Below are positions 1 to 8,326 of a DNA stretch of 54,298 nt, one piece after another. The notes beneath the pieces were generated by a model. The model worked only from the letters and a program-made list of their open reading frames with translations, did no database searches and was not told the origin of the DNA. The stretch covers positions 1 to 54,298 of the forward strand of contig JAGFJD010000306.1 of assembly GCA_024102975.1 (NCBI GenBank), in the 5' to 3' direction. Position 1 is the first letter of the stretch. Each line of letters opens with the position of its first letter. This stretch comes from Phaeodactylibacter sp. (lineage in GTDB: Bacteria; Bacteroidota; Bacteroidia; Chitinophagales; Saprospiraceae). The position numbers were made by a program, and so were the translations under genes.

Positions 1-4
1 TTAA

Positions 5-1290
5 GTTTCAATCCTCATTCTAATGGATAATGGCCCCGAAGATGTTTTCCCGGGAGGTGCGCGATGAGGAGCTGGTGGGTTTCAATCCTCATTCTAATGG
101 ATAATGGCCCCGAAGTGAAGTATATGAAAGGCCAAGTAGTTTAGCATAACCAGTTTCAATCCTCATTCTAATGGATAATGGCCCCGAAGCCTTGCGCGCT
201 CCTTGCTTTCCTCCACCAGCGATACATGTTTCAATCCTCATTCTAATGGATAATGGCCCCGAAGCGCCGTCGTTTTCCAGGCTAATTTGAAGAATATCGT
301 GTTTCAATCCTCATTCTAATGGATAATGGCCCCGAAGTTCACCCTCTCCCGCTGCCCCCAGGCAGCCGAAAAAGTTTCAATCCTCATTCTAATGGATAAT
401 GGCCCCGAAGCAGTTGGACGAACAGCCGCCCAGGCTCAGGCGGCTATGTTTCAATCCTCATTCTAATGGATAATGGCCCCGAAGCAAAACATCCAGACGG
501 CCCAGGCGAAAGTAGAGCTTGGTTTCAATCCTCATTCTAATGGATAATGGCCCCGAAGTTTGCTATGTCAAACGTCTGTTGCGGCAAGCGGTATGTTTCA
601 ATCCTCATTCTAATGGATAATGGCCCCGAAGCAGAAGAAAGAAAGCCTGGCCGAACTGGAAAAACAACGTTTCAATCCTCATTCTAATGGATAATGGCCC
701 CGAAGCACCCGCATCAAGCTGGGCGCCCTGGAGCCTGCCGGCGTTTCAATCCTCATTCTAATGGATAATGGCCCCGAAGTCGCATACCGGCGGGATGCCG
801 ACGGCAACGAAATAAGTTTCAATCCTCATTCTAATGGATAATGGCCCCGAAGCTCCTGTTCCTTTCGATGCGAGATTCGTAGGCGGGGGTTTCAATCCTC
901 ATTCTAATGGATAATGGCCCCGAAGAAGCCTGCACACGGCAGGAAAAACGGCACGGCTCGTGTTTCAATCCTCATTCTAATGGATAATGGCCCCGAAGCT
1001 ACGGCCACCTGCAGCAGGTTCGCCCCTGCCCCGGGTTTCAATCCTCATTCTAATGGATAATGGCCCCGAAGCAGCGCCGCCCGGCGGCGGATGAGGAAAA
1101 ATAAGCAGTTTCAATCCTAATTCTAATGGATAATGGCCCCGAAGTAGCGAAGCCGGCGCACCGCAGAAGACGCAGTTTAGTTTCAATCCTCATTCTAATG
1201 GATAATGGCCCCGAAGTTCAAAACAGACCTTGCGTACGAGCACGCTTACCCCCGTTTCAATCCTCATTCTAATGGATAATGGCCCCGAAG
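5..1290 (-). CRISPR. CRISPR array, 18 repeats of 37 bp, 17 complete spacers, truncated at left edge
   Basis: Repeats start at 5, 79, 153, 228, 301, 374, 448, 522, 595, 669, 743, 816, 889, 962, 1035, 1108, 1180 and 1254. Each begins GTTTCAATCC and ends GGCCCCGAAG. All appear identical except the copy at 1108, which has A for C at its 11th base. Spacers are 35-38 bp, all different and fairly GC-rich. Read on the minus strand the repeat ends in GGATTGAAAC, and ATTGAAAC is the usual 8-nt crRNA 5' handle of many type I and III systems, so transcription is probably leftward with the leader to the right of 1290. Bases 1-4 are the end of another spacer, so the array continues outside the window. No cas gene lies in the 53 kb to the right. 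The subtype cannot be set from the repeat alone. ORFs across the array are artefacts of the repeat. Confidence 0.98.
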
Positions 1291-1450
1291 TCGTCACAAC
1301 TTCTAAAGTAAACTATTTCAGCAAGATAAGGCAATTCCAGACGTGCTAAAAATGAGCAGTTTCAACCTGTCAAAGAACGTTTTCCGGGCTTTTTCCAGTG
1401 CTTTCCGAAAACACAAGCCGCTTGCTATCAGTGGATAACGCTAAGTTTTC
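1291..1450 (-). promoter_or_regulatory. Candidate CRISPR leader
   Basis: This noncoding stretch abuts the last repeat on the side where the leader should be if the array is read on the minus strand. It is more AT-rich than the spacers. At 1359 a fragment GTTTCAACCT resembles the repeat start but is 68 bp past the last repeat and does not continue, so it is not counted as a repeat. The rest of the gap up to 1715 shows no convincing gene; the ORFs there overlap in several frames on both strands and have no recognisable content. Confidence 0.4.
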
Positions 1451-1715
1451 AAGGAGCTGTAAATAAATTGGCGCCCGGAAAGGCCACATTGGAGGCAATA
1501 CTGCATAATACCTGTAAGGTAACATCTCCGCCCGAAATCTGCAACCCCGGGAAGGCATTTTTTGCATAAATCTGCCCGTTCGCACAGGCGACAACAACCT
1601 CCTTTTATGCGGCAGGCCCGAAGCCTGGCCGGATACCAAAATTGCCGCAACAATTTCCCCCGGAAACTGCGGCCCCCTTTCCGGCTTACTTGTCCAACAG
1701 GGAAAAAATCATCCA

Positions 1716-2294
1716 ATGAAAATCTTAAAAAGCTTTGTCGCCATCGCCATCGCACTCCTGGCATTTGCCTGCGGGCCCGAACCTGCACAGGAGCAGCCGC
1801 CTGCGGAACAAATATCCAAAGAACAACAGGTGGCCCGCGGCCAGTACCTGGTAACCATCAGCGGGTGCAACGACTGCCACTCGCCCAAGAAGATGACGCC
1901 CCACGGCCCGGAGCCCGACCCGGACCGCCTGCTGTCCGGCCATCCGCAAAATGAACCGCTGGCCCAGGTCGACACCGCCGATCTCCGCAACTGGGCCCTG
2001 TTTTCTCCGGGCCTGACCGCCGCCGTCGGCCCCTGGGGCGTCTCCTATGCTGCCAACCTGACCTCCGACGATACCGGCATCGGCCTGTGGTCGGAAGAGC
2101 AGTTCATCAAATGCATCCGCGAAGGCAAATACAAAGGGCTGGACGGCAGCCGCCCGCTGCTCCCCCCCATGCCCTGGCCCAACTTCGCCCAGATGACGGA
2201 CGATGACCTGAAGGCCGTCTTCGCCTACCTGAAAAGCACGAAGCCGGTGCGCAACATCGTGCCGGTGCCGGCCACGCTGGCAGAGTTGAAATAA
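1716..2294 (+). CDS. Monoheme c-type cytochrome lipoprotein
   Basis: A 192-residue electron-transfer protein anchored to a membrane by lipid. The N-terminus is a type II signal peptide with lipobox AFAC (Cys19), followed by a Pro/Glu-rich tether. A single heme-attachment motif CNDCH lies at residues 51-55, and a methionine in MPWPNFAQM or in the segment just after it is the likely distal heme ligand. The C-terminal helix (DDDLKAVFAYLKS) is the typical last helix of class I cytochromes c. The partner oxidase or dehydrogenase is not evident in the neighbourhood. The ATG at 1716 gives an intact signal peptide. The gene stands alone between the CRISPR leader and an acetyltransferase. Family assignment is firm; the pathway is unknown. 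Confidence 0.88.
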   Translation: MKILKSFVAIAIALLAFACGPEPAQEQPPAEQISKEQQVARGQYLVTISGCNDCHSPKKMTPHGPEPDPDRLLSGHPQNEPLAQVDTADLRNWALFSPGLTAAVGPWGVSYAANLTSDDTGIGLWSEEQFIKCIREGKYKGLDGSRPLLPPMPWPNFAQMTDDDLKAVFAYLKSTKPVRNIVPVPATLAELK

Positions 2295-2471
2295 ACCCGG
2301 CAGATGGAACGCGGATGACGCGGATTGGGTGGATCGGCTCTTTCCGCGCCATCCGCGTGCCATCAAAATGCCCTCCTGCTCATTTATTCCCGCCAATTAC
2401 TCAAAATCTCTCCCTTCCGGGAATTATCCATTCTACTTTGGCGTTCTGTTTTTCGCAATTGCGAATACCGC

Positions 2472-2506
2472 CATTCACTCATTCACTCATTCACTCATTC
2501 ACTCAT
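2472..2506. repeat. Short tandem repeat, CATTCACT x4
   Basis: Four head-to-tail copies of the octamer CATTCACT lie between the cytochrome and the Vat-like gene, followed by a short GC-rich stretch (GCCGTAGCCTCGGCGAAGGC) with partial dyad symmetry. Noncoding; no function is claimed. Confidence 0.85.
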
Positions 2507-2552
2507 TTTTACCCGCCGTAGCCTCGGCGAAGGCGGGCCCTCATACCTTCCT

Positions 2553-3176
2553 ATGCAACCACCCAACCCGAACACCCTCTACCCGCTCGCCAACATCGAG
2601 CGGCTTTGCTTTTTGAAGAACCTCGTTCAGAACCCGAACATCGTCGTCGGAGATTACACCTATTACGATGACTTTGAAGACGTCCGCAACTTCGAGAAAA
2701 ATGTAAAATATCTGTTCGACTTCACCGGCGACAAGCTCGTCATCGGCAAGTTCTGCATGATCGCCTCCGGCGTGGAGTTCATCATGAACGGCGCCAACCA
2801 CCTGTCTGATGCCGTGAGCACCTACCCCTTCGCCATCTTCGGCGGCAGCTGGGGCCACGCGATGGACGGGAAGGAGTACCCCGTCAAGCGGGACACCGTG
2901 ATCGGCAACGACGTCTGGATCGGCTACCGGGCCGCGATCCTGCCGGGCGTCCACGTCGGCGACGGCGCCATCATCGGCGCTTATTCCGTCGTCACCAAAG
3001 ACGTGGCGCCCTATGCCATCGTGGGCGGCAACCCCGCCCGGGAGATCCGCCGCCGCTTTTCCGGAGAGCAGATCCAAAAACTGCTGGAACTGCGCTGGTG
3101 GGACTGGCCCCCGGAGGAGATTTCCCGCCGGGCACACCTGCTGACGGGCAGGGATGTGGACGCCCTGAGTACTTAA
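2553..3176 (+). CDS. Vat-like xenobiotic O-acetyltransferase (left-handed beta-helix)
   Basis: A 207-residue cytoplasmic acyltransferase that should transfer acetyl from acetyl-CoA to a hydroxyl on a small molecule. It follows the streptogramin A acetyltransferase (Vat/CatB, XAT) pattern closely: N-terminal [16 protein letters not shown], then [11 protein letters not shown], the MNGANH segment carrying the catalytic histidine, [10 protein letters not shown], hexapeptide coils [17 protein letters not shown] and [17 protein letters not shown], then [12 protein letters not shown] and WWDWP. Length matches the family (about 205-220). ATG 2553 is chosen because homology starts there; the frame is open further upstream through noncoding repeat DNA. 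Environmental Bacteroidota often carry such chromosomal homologues, so clinical resistance should not be assumed. The next gene is a second, unrelated acetyltransferase. Confidence 0.9.
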   Translation: MQPPNPNTLYPLANIERLCFLKNLVQNPNIVVGDYTYYDDFEDVRNFEKNVKYLFDFTGDKLVIGKFCMIASGVEFIMNGANHLSDAVSTYPFAIFGGSWGHAMDGKEYPVKRDTVIGNDVWIGYRAAILPGVHVGDGAIIGAYSVVTKDVAPYAIVGGNPAREIRRRFSGEQIQKLLELRWWDWPPEEISRRAHLLTGRDVDALST

Positions 3177-3341
3177 TTCTGTTGAGGAATGAGCGTAATG
3201 CCTCGCGGAACGCGAATTGGCGCGAATTTCACCTCACAGAACACCAGGCATGCGAAATCCGCGCAAATCTGCAAAATTCGCGCCTGTTCGCGGTTCTGTC
3301 GCCATTATGCCCGCCCATCACTTTTTCCTAATTCTATAAAC

Positions 3342-3890
3342 ATGACAGGCAAATACATCCTGGAAACGCCCCGCCTTCTCCTGCGCGAATTTGCGGAGGA
3401 CGATGCGCCCCATTTTTTTGAGCTCAACGAAGACCCGGAAGTCGTCCGCTACACCGGCGATCCTCCCTTTGCTTCTATAGAAGAAGCCCGTCAATTTTTA
3501 TCAGATTACGATCAGTACGAAAAGTACGGGTATGGCCGCTGGGCGGTATTGCTGAAAGCGGAGAGCGCCGGGAGCGGGCCTTCCTGGATCGGCTGGTGCG
3601 GCCTGAAGTACATCCCCGAGCTGGACGAGACCGACATCGGCTTCCGCTTCTTCCGCCGCTACTGGGGCCGGGGCTATGCCACTGAGGCAGCCCGGGCCTG
3701 CCTGGAGTACGGCTTCCGGGAACTCCGCCTGAAGCGGATCGTCGGGCGCGTCATGAAGGAAAACACGGCCTCTGTAAGAGTGCTGGAAAAGATCGGCCTG
3801 GAATTCTGGAAAGAATTTGATTTTATGGAACATCCCGGCTTATATTTCCGGAAGGACGCGCCCGGCGGCCAAACTGAATCCGGCAGTTGA
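3342..3890 (+). CDS. GNAT acetyltransferase, RimJ/RimL type
   Basis: A 182-residue GCN5-related N-acetyltransferase of the Acetyltransf_3 type. The start TPRLLLREFAEDDA is the usual beginning of this family. The acetyl-CoA pyrophosphate-binding motif is RRYWGRGYATEAA, followed by the helix with YGFRELRLKRI and the closing ENTASVRVLEKIGLEF segment. Substrates of this branch range from ribosomal protein N-termini to small amines and cannot be told from sequence. ATG 3342 is chosen because the frame upstream (to 3189) is repeat-like noncoding DNA with no family similarity. It lies 165 bp downstream of the Vat-like gene, so cotranscription is not clear. Confidence 0.88.
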   Translation: MTGKYILETPRLLLREFAEDDAPHFFELNEDPEVVRYTGDPPFASIEEARQFLSDYDQYEKYGYGRWAVLLKAESAGSGPSWIGWCGLKYIPELDETDIGFRFFRRYWGRGYATEAARACLEYGFRELRLKRIVGRVMKENTASVRVLEKIGLEFWKEFDFMEHPGLYFRKDAPGGQTESGS

Positions 3891-3909
3891 ATGTTGAGTA
3901 CATGGATTA

Positions 3910-3938
3910 TTGACATAGCTTTAAAATTTATATCTTTA
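3910..3938 (+). promoter_or_regulatory. Candidate Bacteroidota promoter for the HAD-GNAT gene
   Basis: TTG at 3910-3912, 18 bp, then TATCTTTA at 3931-3938, close to the Bacteroidota TTTG/TAnnTTTG consensus (last base differs). It lies 33 bp upstream of the ATG at 3972 in an AT-rich pocket. Sequence match only. Confidence 0.4.
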
Positions 3939-3971
3939 AAACTCCGCTCATAATCTCAACCCTGTTATCCT

Positions 3972-5258
3972 ATGTTAGAAAAAACCGATTTTATACAGCC
4001 AGCTATGCACAAATACGACAACATCAAAATTGTCGCCCTCGATGCGGATGACACCCTCTGGGTAAACGAGACCATCTTTCAGCAAACCCAGGAAAAGCTG
4101 AAGCAATTGCTCAGCGCCTACATTGAGCCTGCCCAGCTGGATGAACGCCTGTACGAGACCGAACGCAAAAACCTCAGCCTGTTCGGTTACGGCATTAAGG
4201 GCTTTGTGCTGTCCATGATCGAAACGGCGGTTCAGTTGTCGGAAGGCAGGATATCGGGCGCGGAGGTAAAACAGATCATCGACATGGGCAAAGAGATGTT
4301 GCAGCATCCGGTCGACCTGCTGGACGGGGTGAAGGAAGCGGTAGAGGCCCTCTCGGAGCACTATGAGCTGATGGTCATCACCAAGGGAGACCTGTTTGAC
4401 CAGGAGAACAAGATCGCCCGTTCCGGGCTGGCTGATTATTTCAAGCGGGTAGAGATCGTTTCCGAGAAGGATGATGCCACCTACCGGGAAATATTCGGCC
4501 GGAACGGCATTAAGCTCGAAGAGGTGCTGATGGTCGGCAACTCCCTGAAATCGGACGTATTGCCCATTTGCCGGTTAGGCGGCAAGGCGATCCATATTCC
4601 CTTCCATACTACCTGGGAGCACGAAAAGGTGGAAAGCCACCAGGCCAACGGCTATGATTATGAGGAAATCGGCAACCTGCGCCAGCTCATCCGCCTGCTC
4701 AACCCGAAAAAGAGCCCTGCCCTGGGCGACCGGGAAGTGCTCATCGAAGGGCGGGGCTTCCGGCTGCGCCGCTTCAGCCCTGCCGATATGGGCAGCCTCG
4801 CCTACCACGCCAACAACGCCAACATTGCCGTCCGCCTGCAGGACCGCTTCCCGCACCCCTATACCGAGGCGGATGCCCGGCAATTCATCGAATACGCCCG
4901 CAGCGCCGAGATGGAATCCGTCTTTGCCATCGAGGTGGACGGGGAGGCGGCCGGCGCCGTCGGCATCATGTTCCAGCAGGACGTCTACAGCCAGTCCGGG
5001 GAGCTGGGCTACTGGCTGGGCGAGGAATACTGGGGGCGGGGCATCGTCTCCCAGGCCGTAAAGGCGATGGTGCAGCACGCCTTCGGAGACCTGCGCCTGC
5101 GGCGCGTCTACGCCCGCATCTTTTCCAACAACATCGCCTCCAGGCGGGTGCTGGAAAAGGCGGGCTTCCAGTTCGAGGGCATGGCGCGGCAGGCGGTGGT
5201 GAAGAACGACAAGGTGCTGGATGTGTTTCATTATGCGATACTGAAATCCGGGATGTGA
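3972..5258 (+). CDS. HAD-family phosphatase fused to a GNAT acetyltransferase
   Basis: A 428-residue two-domain protein. Residues about 18-245 are a haloacid dehalogenase-type hydrolase: motif I ALDADDTLW (nucleophile Asp24, Asp26), a helical cap, motif II around VITKGD, and motif III/IV with MVGNSLKSDV. Residues about 255-428 are a GNAT domain: GFRLRRFSPADM start, acetyl-CoA motif EEYWGRGIVSQAV, and NNIASRRVLEKAGF. The HAD half alone resembles stand-alone Bacteroidota phosphatases, so this looks like a gene fusion joined by a short linker (LLNPKKSPALGD). Substrates are unknown. A second ATG at 4005 (MHKYDN) is an equally good start and would remove 11 residues. It is convergent with the next gene; a strong hairpin separates them. 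Confidence 0.88.
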   Translation: MLEKTDFIQPAMHKYDNIKIVALDADDTLWVNETIFQQTQEKLKQLLSAYIEPAQLDERLYETERKNLSLFGYGIKGFVLSMIETAVQLSEGRISGAEVKQIIDMGKEMLQHPVDLLDGVKEAVEALSEHYELMVITKGDLFDQENKIARSGLADYFKRVEIVSEKDDATYREIFGRNGIKLEEVLMVGNSLKSDVLPICRLGGKAIHIPFHTTWEHEKVESHQANGYDYEEIGNLRQLIRLLNPKKSPALGDREVLIEGRGFRLRRFSPADMGSLAYHANNANIAVRLQDRFPHPYTEADARQFIEYARSAEMESVFAIEVDGEAAGAVGIMFQQDVYSQSGELGYWLGEEYWGRGIVSQAVKAMVQHAFGDLRLRRVYARIFSNNIASRRVLEKAGFQFEGMARQAVVKNDKVLDVFHYAILKSGM

Positions 5259-5265
5259 TGGGGGT

Positions 5266-5311
5266 GTTGTTCGTTGTTTGTTGTCGATTCCTCCAACAAA
5301 CAACGAACAAC
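5266..5311. terminator. Perfect 18-bp inverted repeat between convergent genes
   Basis: Arms GTTGTTCGTTGTTTGTTG (5266-5283) and its exact complement (5294-5311), with a 10-nt loop. It sits 7 bp after the HAD-GNAT stop and 27 bp from the stop of the convergent NHL gene, which fits a bidirectional terminator. No clear T-run follows. Confidence 0.6.
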
Positions 5312-5338
5312 AGTATCCGGAGGCCGGAGGTGTCCCGA

Positions 5339-6469
5339 TCACTTCCCAATTACGAGCTGCTGAGTAAGCGCGTCTCCCTTTGTGCCTGAAAGGCGGCAAT
5401 GGTATGTGCCAGGGGAGAGGCCGTTCACCGGCAGTTTGAATTCATGCTCTCCGGCGGGCAGCCGCTTGCCGGCAAACGCCGTCTGTACCAGCCGCCCCCC
5501 ACCGTCAAACAATTGCAGCGTAGCGCTGGCAGGGCCCGGCAGTTCCAGCCGGACAATGGCCGCCGGCCCGGAAACCGGATTGGGGTTTATCGTCAGCCTC
5601 ATGCCGGCTTTGTTTATCTCCCGGCCGGGCACCACCGGATTCAGGCCGGTGACCATCCGGACGGAGCGGGTGTTGAAATCGGAGACGAAAAGGGTGTCGC
5701 CGGTTGAACTGGCCCGGATGCCGTTGGGGCCGTTGAATTTTGCCTCGGAAGCATCTCCGTCGGCCGAGCCGGCGGTGCTGCCCAGCCATTGCTCAGCCTG
5801 CCCTGAGGAGTCGATCCGCCAAATCTGATGCCGGGAAAACAAGGTGGCGTAAATATACCCCTGGGCATAGGCAATGAACCCCAGCCATCCTCCGGTGCCG
5901 GGATGGGCAAAGTCTGAAAGCGCTCCTTCCGGCGTCAGTTTGAAAATCCGCCGGTCGTCGAAATTGGCAATGTACAGGTTGTGCGCCTCGTCGTAGCACA
6001 GGCCCACCGGGCCGTTGAGGCGGCTGTCCGTGACGAAGTCCGCAATGCTGCCATCCGGCGCGATCCGGACCAGTTTGTCGCCGGCATAACTGGTGGCTAT
6101 GAGGGTGTCGCTGTCCCATTCCCGGAGCAGGCCGGAAGGGCTGGAGAATTCGGCAAACAGCTCGAAGTTGCCTTCCGCGTCAAACTTGTAGACCTTGTTC
6201 CCCCGGTTGTCGGCCATAAACAGCCGGCCCTGGGAATCGTAGGCCAGCCCGTTGGGGGTGTCGAAGCCGGTAGCAAAGACTTCGGACGCTCCGTCCAGGC
6301 CGAGCTTGCTCAGCGCCGTCCCGTTGTAATGGGAACCGATGAGGCTGCCGTCAGGTGCCAGGATGAGATCGTCGTCGATCGGCACGTTGGTGGCGACGGT
6401 GGTGACGGTTTGGGCAAAAAGGCGGCAGATGGCTACTGCCAGGCAAAACAGCAGGGTGATTTTTTTCAT
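5339..6469 (-). CDS. Exported NHL/SMP-30-like beta-propeller with T9SS sorting domain
   Basis: A 376-residue exported protein. A type I signal peptide (KKITLLFCLAVAIC, ending near LFAQ) is followed by repeated propeller blades of the pattern PNGLAYDSQGRLFMAD, PVGLCYDEAHNLYIAN and PNGIRASSTGDTLFVSD, typical of NHL and gluconolactonase-like folds. The last 80 residues form a type A type IX secretion sorting domain (LTINPNPVSG...LQLFDGGGRLV...LSPGTYHCRL), so it is likely exported through the outer membrane and attached to the surface or released. ATG 6469 is chosen over an in-frame start 15 codons earlier because it begins the signal peptide and has a purine-rich stretch (AAGAAG) just before it. 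A binding role is more likely than an enzymatic one; the ligand is unknown. Confidence 0.88.
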   Translation of the reverse strand: MKKITLLFCLAVAICRLFAQTVTTVATNVPIDDDLILAPDGSLIGSHYNGTALSKLGLDGASEVFATGFDTPNGLAYDSQGRLFMADNRGNKVYKFDAEGNFELFAEFSSPSGLLREWDSDTLIATSYAGDKLVRIAPDGSIADFVTDSRLNGPVGLCYDEAHNLYIANFDDRRIFKLTPEGALSDFAHPGTGGWLGFIAYAQGYIYATLFSRHQIWRIDSSGQAEQWLGSTAGSADGDASEAKFNGPNGIRASSTGDTLFVSDFNTRSVRMVTGLNPVVPGREINKAGMRLTINPNPVSGPAAIVRLELPGPASATLQLFDGGGRLVQTAFAGKRLPAGEHEFKLPVNGLSPGTYHCRLSGTKGDALTQQLVIGK

Positions 6470-6624
6470 AACTTCTTTTTTTGAAGAATTGATAATTTGC
6501 CTGCAAAGAAGCACCGTTCCAGGCAGCCTGTCGACCCGTTTTGCAAAGTGGGACGGGAAGGGTGGGTTTATGGTTGCGCTGTTTCACGGGTTCATCGTTC
6601 CATTGTTTCCCGCAACCCTTGCAA

Positions 6625-7749
6625 CTATTGCCGTTGAGTATAAGAAGCTGTTTGAATTTGGTTTTTCAGGTACATGCTCGGGCTTTGCCCCATTTCCTTG
6701 CGGAAGGCCCGGTTGAAGGCCGATTTGGAGTTGAAGCCGGATTGGTAAGCCAGTTCCAGGATGTTGAGGTGTCCGTTGCGCGGGTTTTGCTGCAGGGCGA
6801 TGAATTCCCGGGTGCGGTATCCATTGATGAAGTCGAAGAAATTTTTGCCGAAGCCGTGGTTGATCACTTTGGAGAGTTCGTGTTTGGGAAGGCCCAGCGC
6901 ATCGGCCAGGGCGCCGATCTTTATTTCCGGATCCAGGTAAGGTTTTTCCTCCTCCATGAACCGGGCCAGTTGCCGGATCCCATCAGGGGAAACCTCAACG
7001 GCCGGCCCGGCATCTTCCTCCCGAAGCTGCGGCAATTCCAGCAACTCCGGGTGGCTGTACACCTGATAAGCCAGAAAGTAGATGAGGGCCGCCAATAAAA
7101 ACCAGACGACCACATAGGCGATGTAGTCGGGCATTTCCATAGAGTAGTTATAGGCAAAACCAACGGCCCAGACGCCGATCAGGGAAAAGGCCAGGATAAA
7201 AAAAGGCCGGAGAAAACGCCCCAGGAAGGGCGCCGCGTATTTCTGATAATACGCTTCCCGGTAACGGCGCCAGGCCCGGAAGCTCAGCAGAAAGTACGTC
7301 AGAAAGCTGGCGATGGCGGCGGCTTCTATGATAAACATGATAACGAGTACTTGCTTGGTCGTCATGAAGCTCCAGGTGCCGTTGAGGTTGAGGCCCACGG
7401 TGGTGTTGACTACCACGACGTGGAACACGGCAGGCAGGTAGTGCAGGTAGATGCCCGGCCCGGCCGGCAGCTCCTGCCGCAGCAGGGATAGAATGAAGAA
7501 ATAGATGAGCGGCCCGCCCAGGAAGAGGATGACGTCGGGCAGCATGATGACGGTGGCAAACTGCTGCACAAAGGACGGCTGAAAGGTAACCCGGCCCACC
7601 ATCAGCAACGAGAGCAGCCCCAGGGCGGCAACCAGGTATTGTACGGCCTGCCGGTTGGCCCGCTCCTTTTTCCAGAATACGAAACACAGAAAAAGGCCCT
7701 GGGCAAAGCCGGCGATGAGGACGATGTCTAGCCATTCGTTTTGGTACAT
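6625..7749 (-). CDS. Membrane-bound AraC-family regulator, multi-TM plus HTH
   Basis: A 374-residue protein with about seven hydrophobic segments in the first 230 residues (for example IVLIAGFAQGLFLCFVFW and VVVWFLLAALIYFLAYQVY) and a C-terminal AraC-type double helix-turn-helix (IKIGALADALGLPKHELSKVIN, then ILELAYQSGFNSKSAFNRAFRKEMGQSPSMYL). This architecture is common in Bacteroidota, where the membrane part probably senses a ligand or envelope state and the cytoplasmic domain binds DNA. The gene is divergent from the GNAT/HTH pair at 7853, separated by about 100 bp of AT-rich DNA, so it could regulate either; that is inference. Confidence 0.9.
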   Translation of the reverse strand: MYQNEWLDIVLIAGFAQGLFLCFVFWKKERANRQAVQYLVAALGLLSLLMVGRVTFQPSFVQQFATVIMLPDVILFLGGPLIYFFILSLLRQELPAGPGIYLHYLPAVFHVVVVNTTVGLNLNGTWSFMTTKQVLVIMFIIEAAAIASFLTYFLLSFRAWRRYREAYYQKYAAPFLGRFLRPFFILAFSLIGVWAVGFAYNYSMEMPDYIAYVVVWFLLAALIYFLAYQVYSHPELLELPQLREEDAGPAVEVSPDGIRQLARFMEEEKPYLDPEIKIGALADALGLPKHELSKVINHGFGKNFFDFINGYRTREFIALQQNPRNGHLNILELAYQSGFNSKSAFNRAFRKEMGQSPSMYLKNQIQTASYTQRQ

Positions 7750-7852
7750 TGTGCCTATTTATGGACTAAATGCTTGTAAAAGTTCATCAACATTACTTAA
7801 ACAATAATCAAAGTTTATAAATAAAATAAACTATTTTCTTTAGCTTTACGTT

Positions 7853-8326
7853 ATGAACCTGAAGAAACGAAAAACCGGCGAATTGTTCAAAGCTAAAATC
7901 CAGAGGTTGAAAGACGAACAATTCGAGCTGATCGAATCGGATGAAAGGTTTGGGTTTGACTGGAATGAAGAAAAGGATTACGATGTCTATCAGGTCAATT
8001 TAGCAAGTAGAGATGATATTTTGGGATTGATTTCTTTGGAAGACATTTCAAAAGAACTCAGGATTTTCATCAGGTTGGTCGAAGTTTCTAAAGAAAATCA
8101 AGGAACGGGCAAAGAATATGAAAATATTGCAGGTTGTTTGATCGCCTATGCCTGCATGATCGCTTTTGCAAAAGATTATGAGGGTTTTGTGTCACTGATA
8201 CCGAAGACAGAGTTGATCAATCATTACAGGAACAATTATGGGTTTGTCGAAGGCGGTACGCATATGTACCTTGAAGGAAAAAGGGCAGAGGCTTTAATCG
8301 AAAAATACCTGAAAAATGGATGGTAA
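7853..8326 (+). CDS. GNAT-like protein, candidate toxin of a GNAT/HTH pair
   Basis: A 157-residue acidic protein with the tail of a GNAT fold: an acetyl-CoA-binding segment ENQGTGKEYENIAG followed by a helix (CLIAYACMIAFAKDYEG), a strand FVSLIP, and NHYRNNYGFVEGG, which resembles the closing alpha4-beta7 of acetyltransferases. The 8-bp overlap region with the next gene (its ATG is at 8316) means the two are translated together. Both are clearly AT-richer than their neighbours and divergently placed from a membrane AraC gene, which suggests transfer. Many GNAT toxins acetylate charged tRNAs, but their antitoxins are usually RHH proteins encoded upstream; here an HTH protein lies downstream. 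Toxin activity is inference only. Confidence 0.7.
   Translation: MNLKKRKTGELFKAKIQRLKDEQFELIESDERFGFDWNEEKDYDVYQVNLASRDDILGLISLEDISKELRIFIRLVEVSKENQGTGKEYENIAGCLIAYACMIAFAKDYEGFVSLIPKTELINHYRNNYGFVEGGTHMYLEGKRAEALIEKYLKNGW

Noticed and set aside
89..1186. Minus-strand ORFs across the CRISPR array (for example 89-307 and 977-1186)
   Set aside because: They contain the repeat translated again and again and depend on spacer content; they are artefacts of the array.
1291..1400. A nineteenth, degenerate CRISPR repeat at 1359
   Set aside because: Only about ten bases match, and the distance of 68 bp from the last repeat does not fit the spacer length.
1441..1788. 115-residue minus-strand ORF and overlapping frames upstream of the cytochrome gene
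   Set aside because: Overlaps the cytochrome start antisense, basic and low-complexity, no family features.
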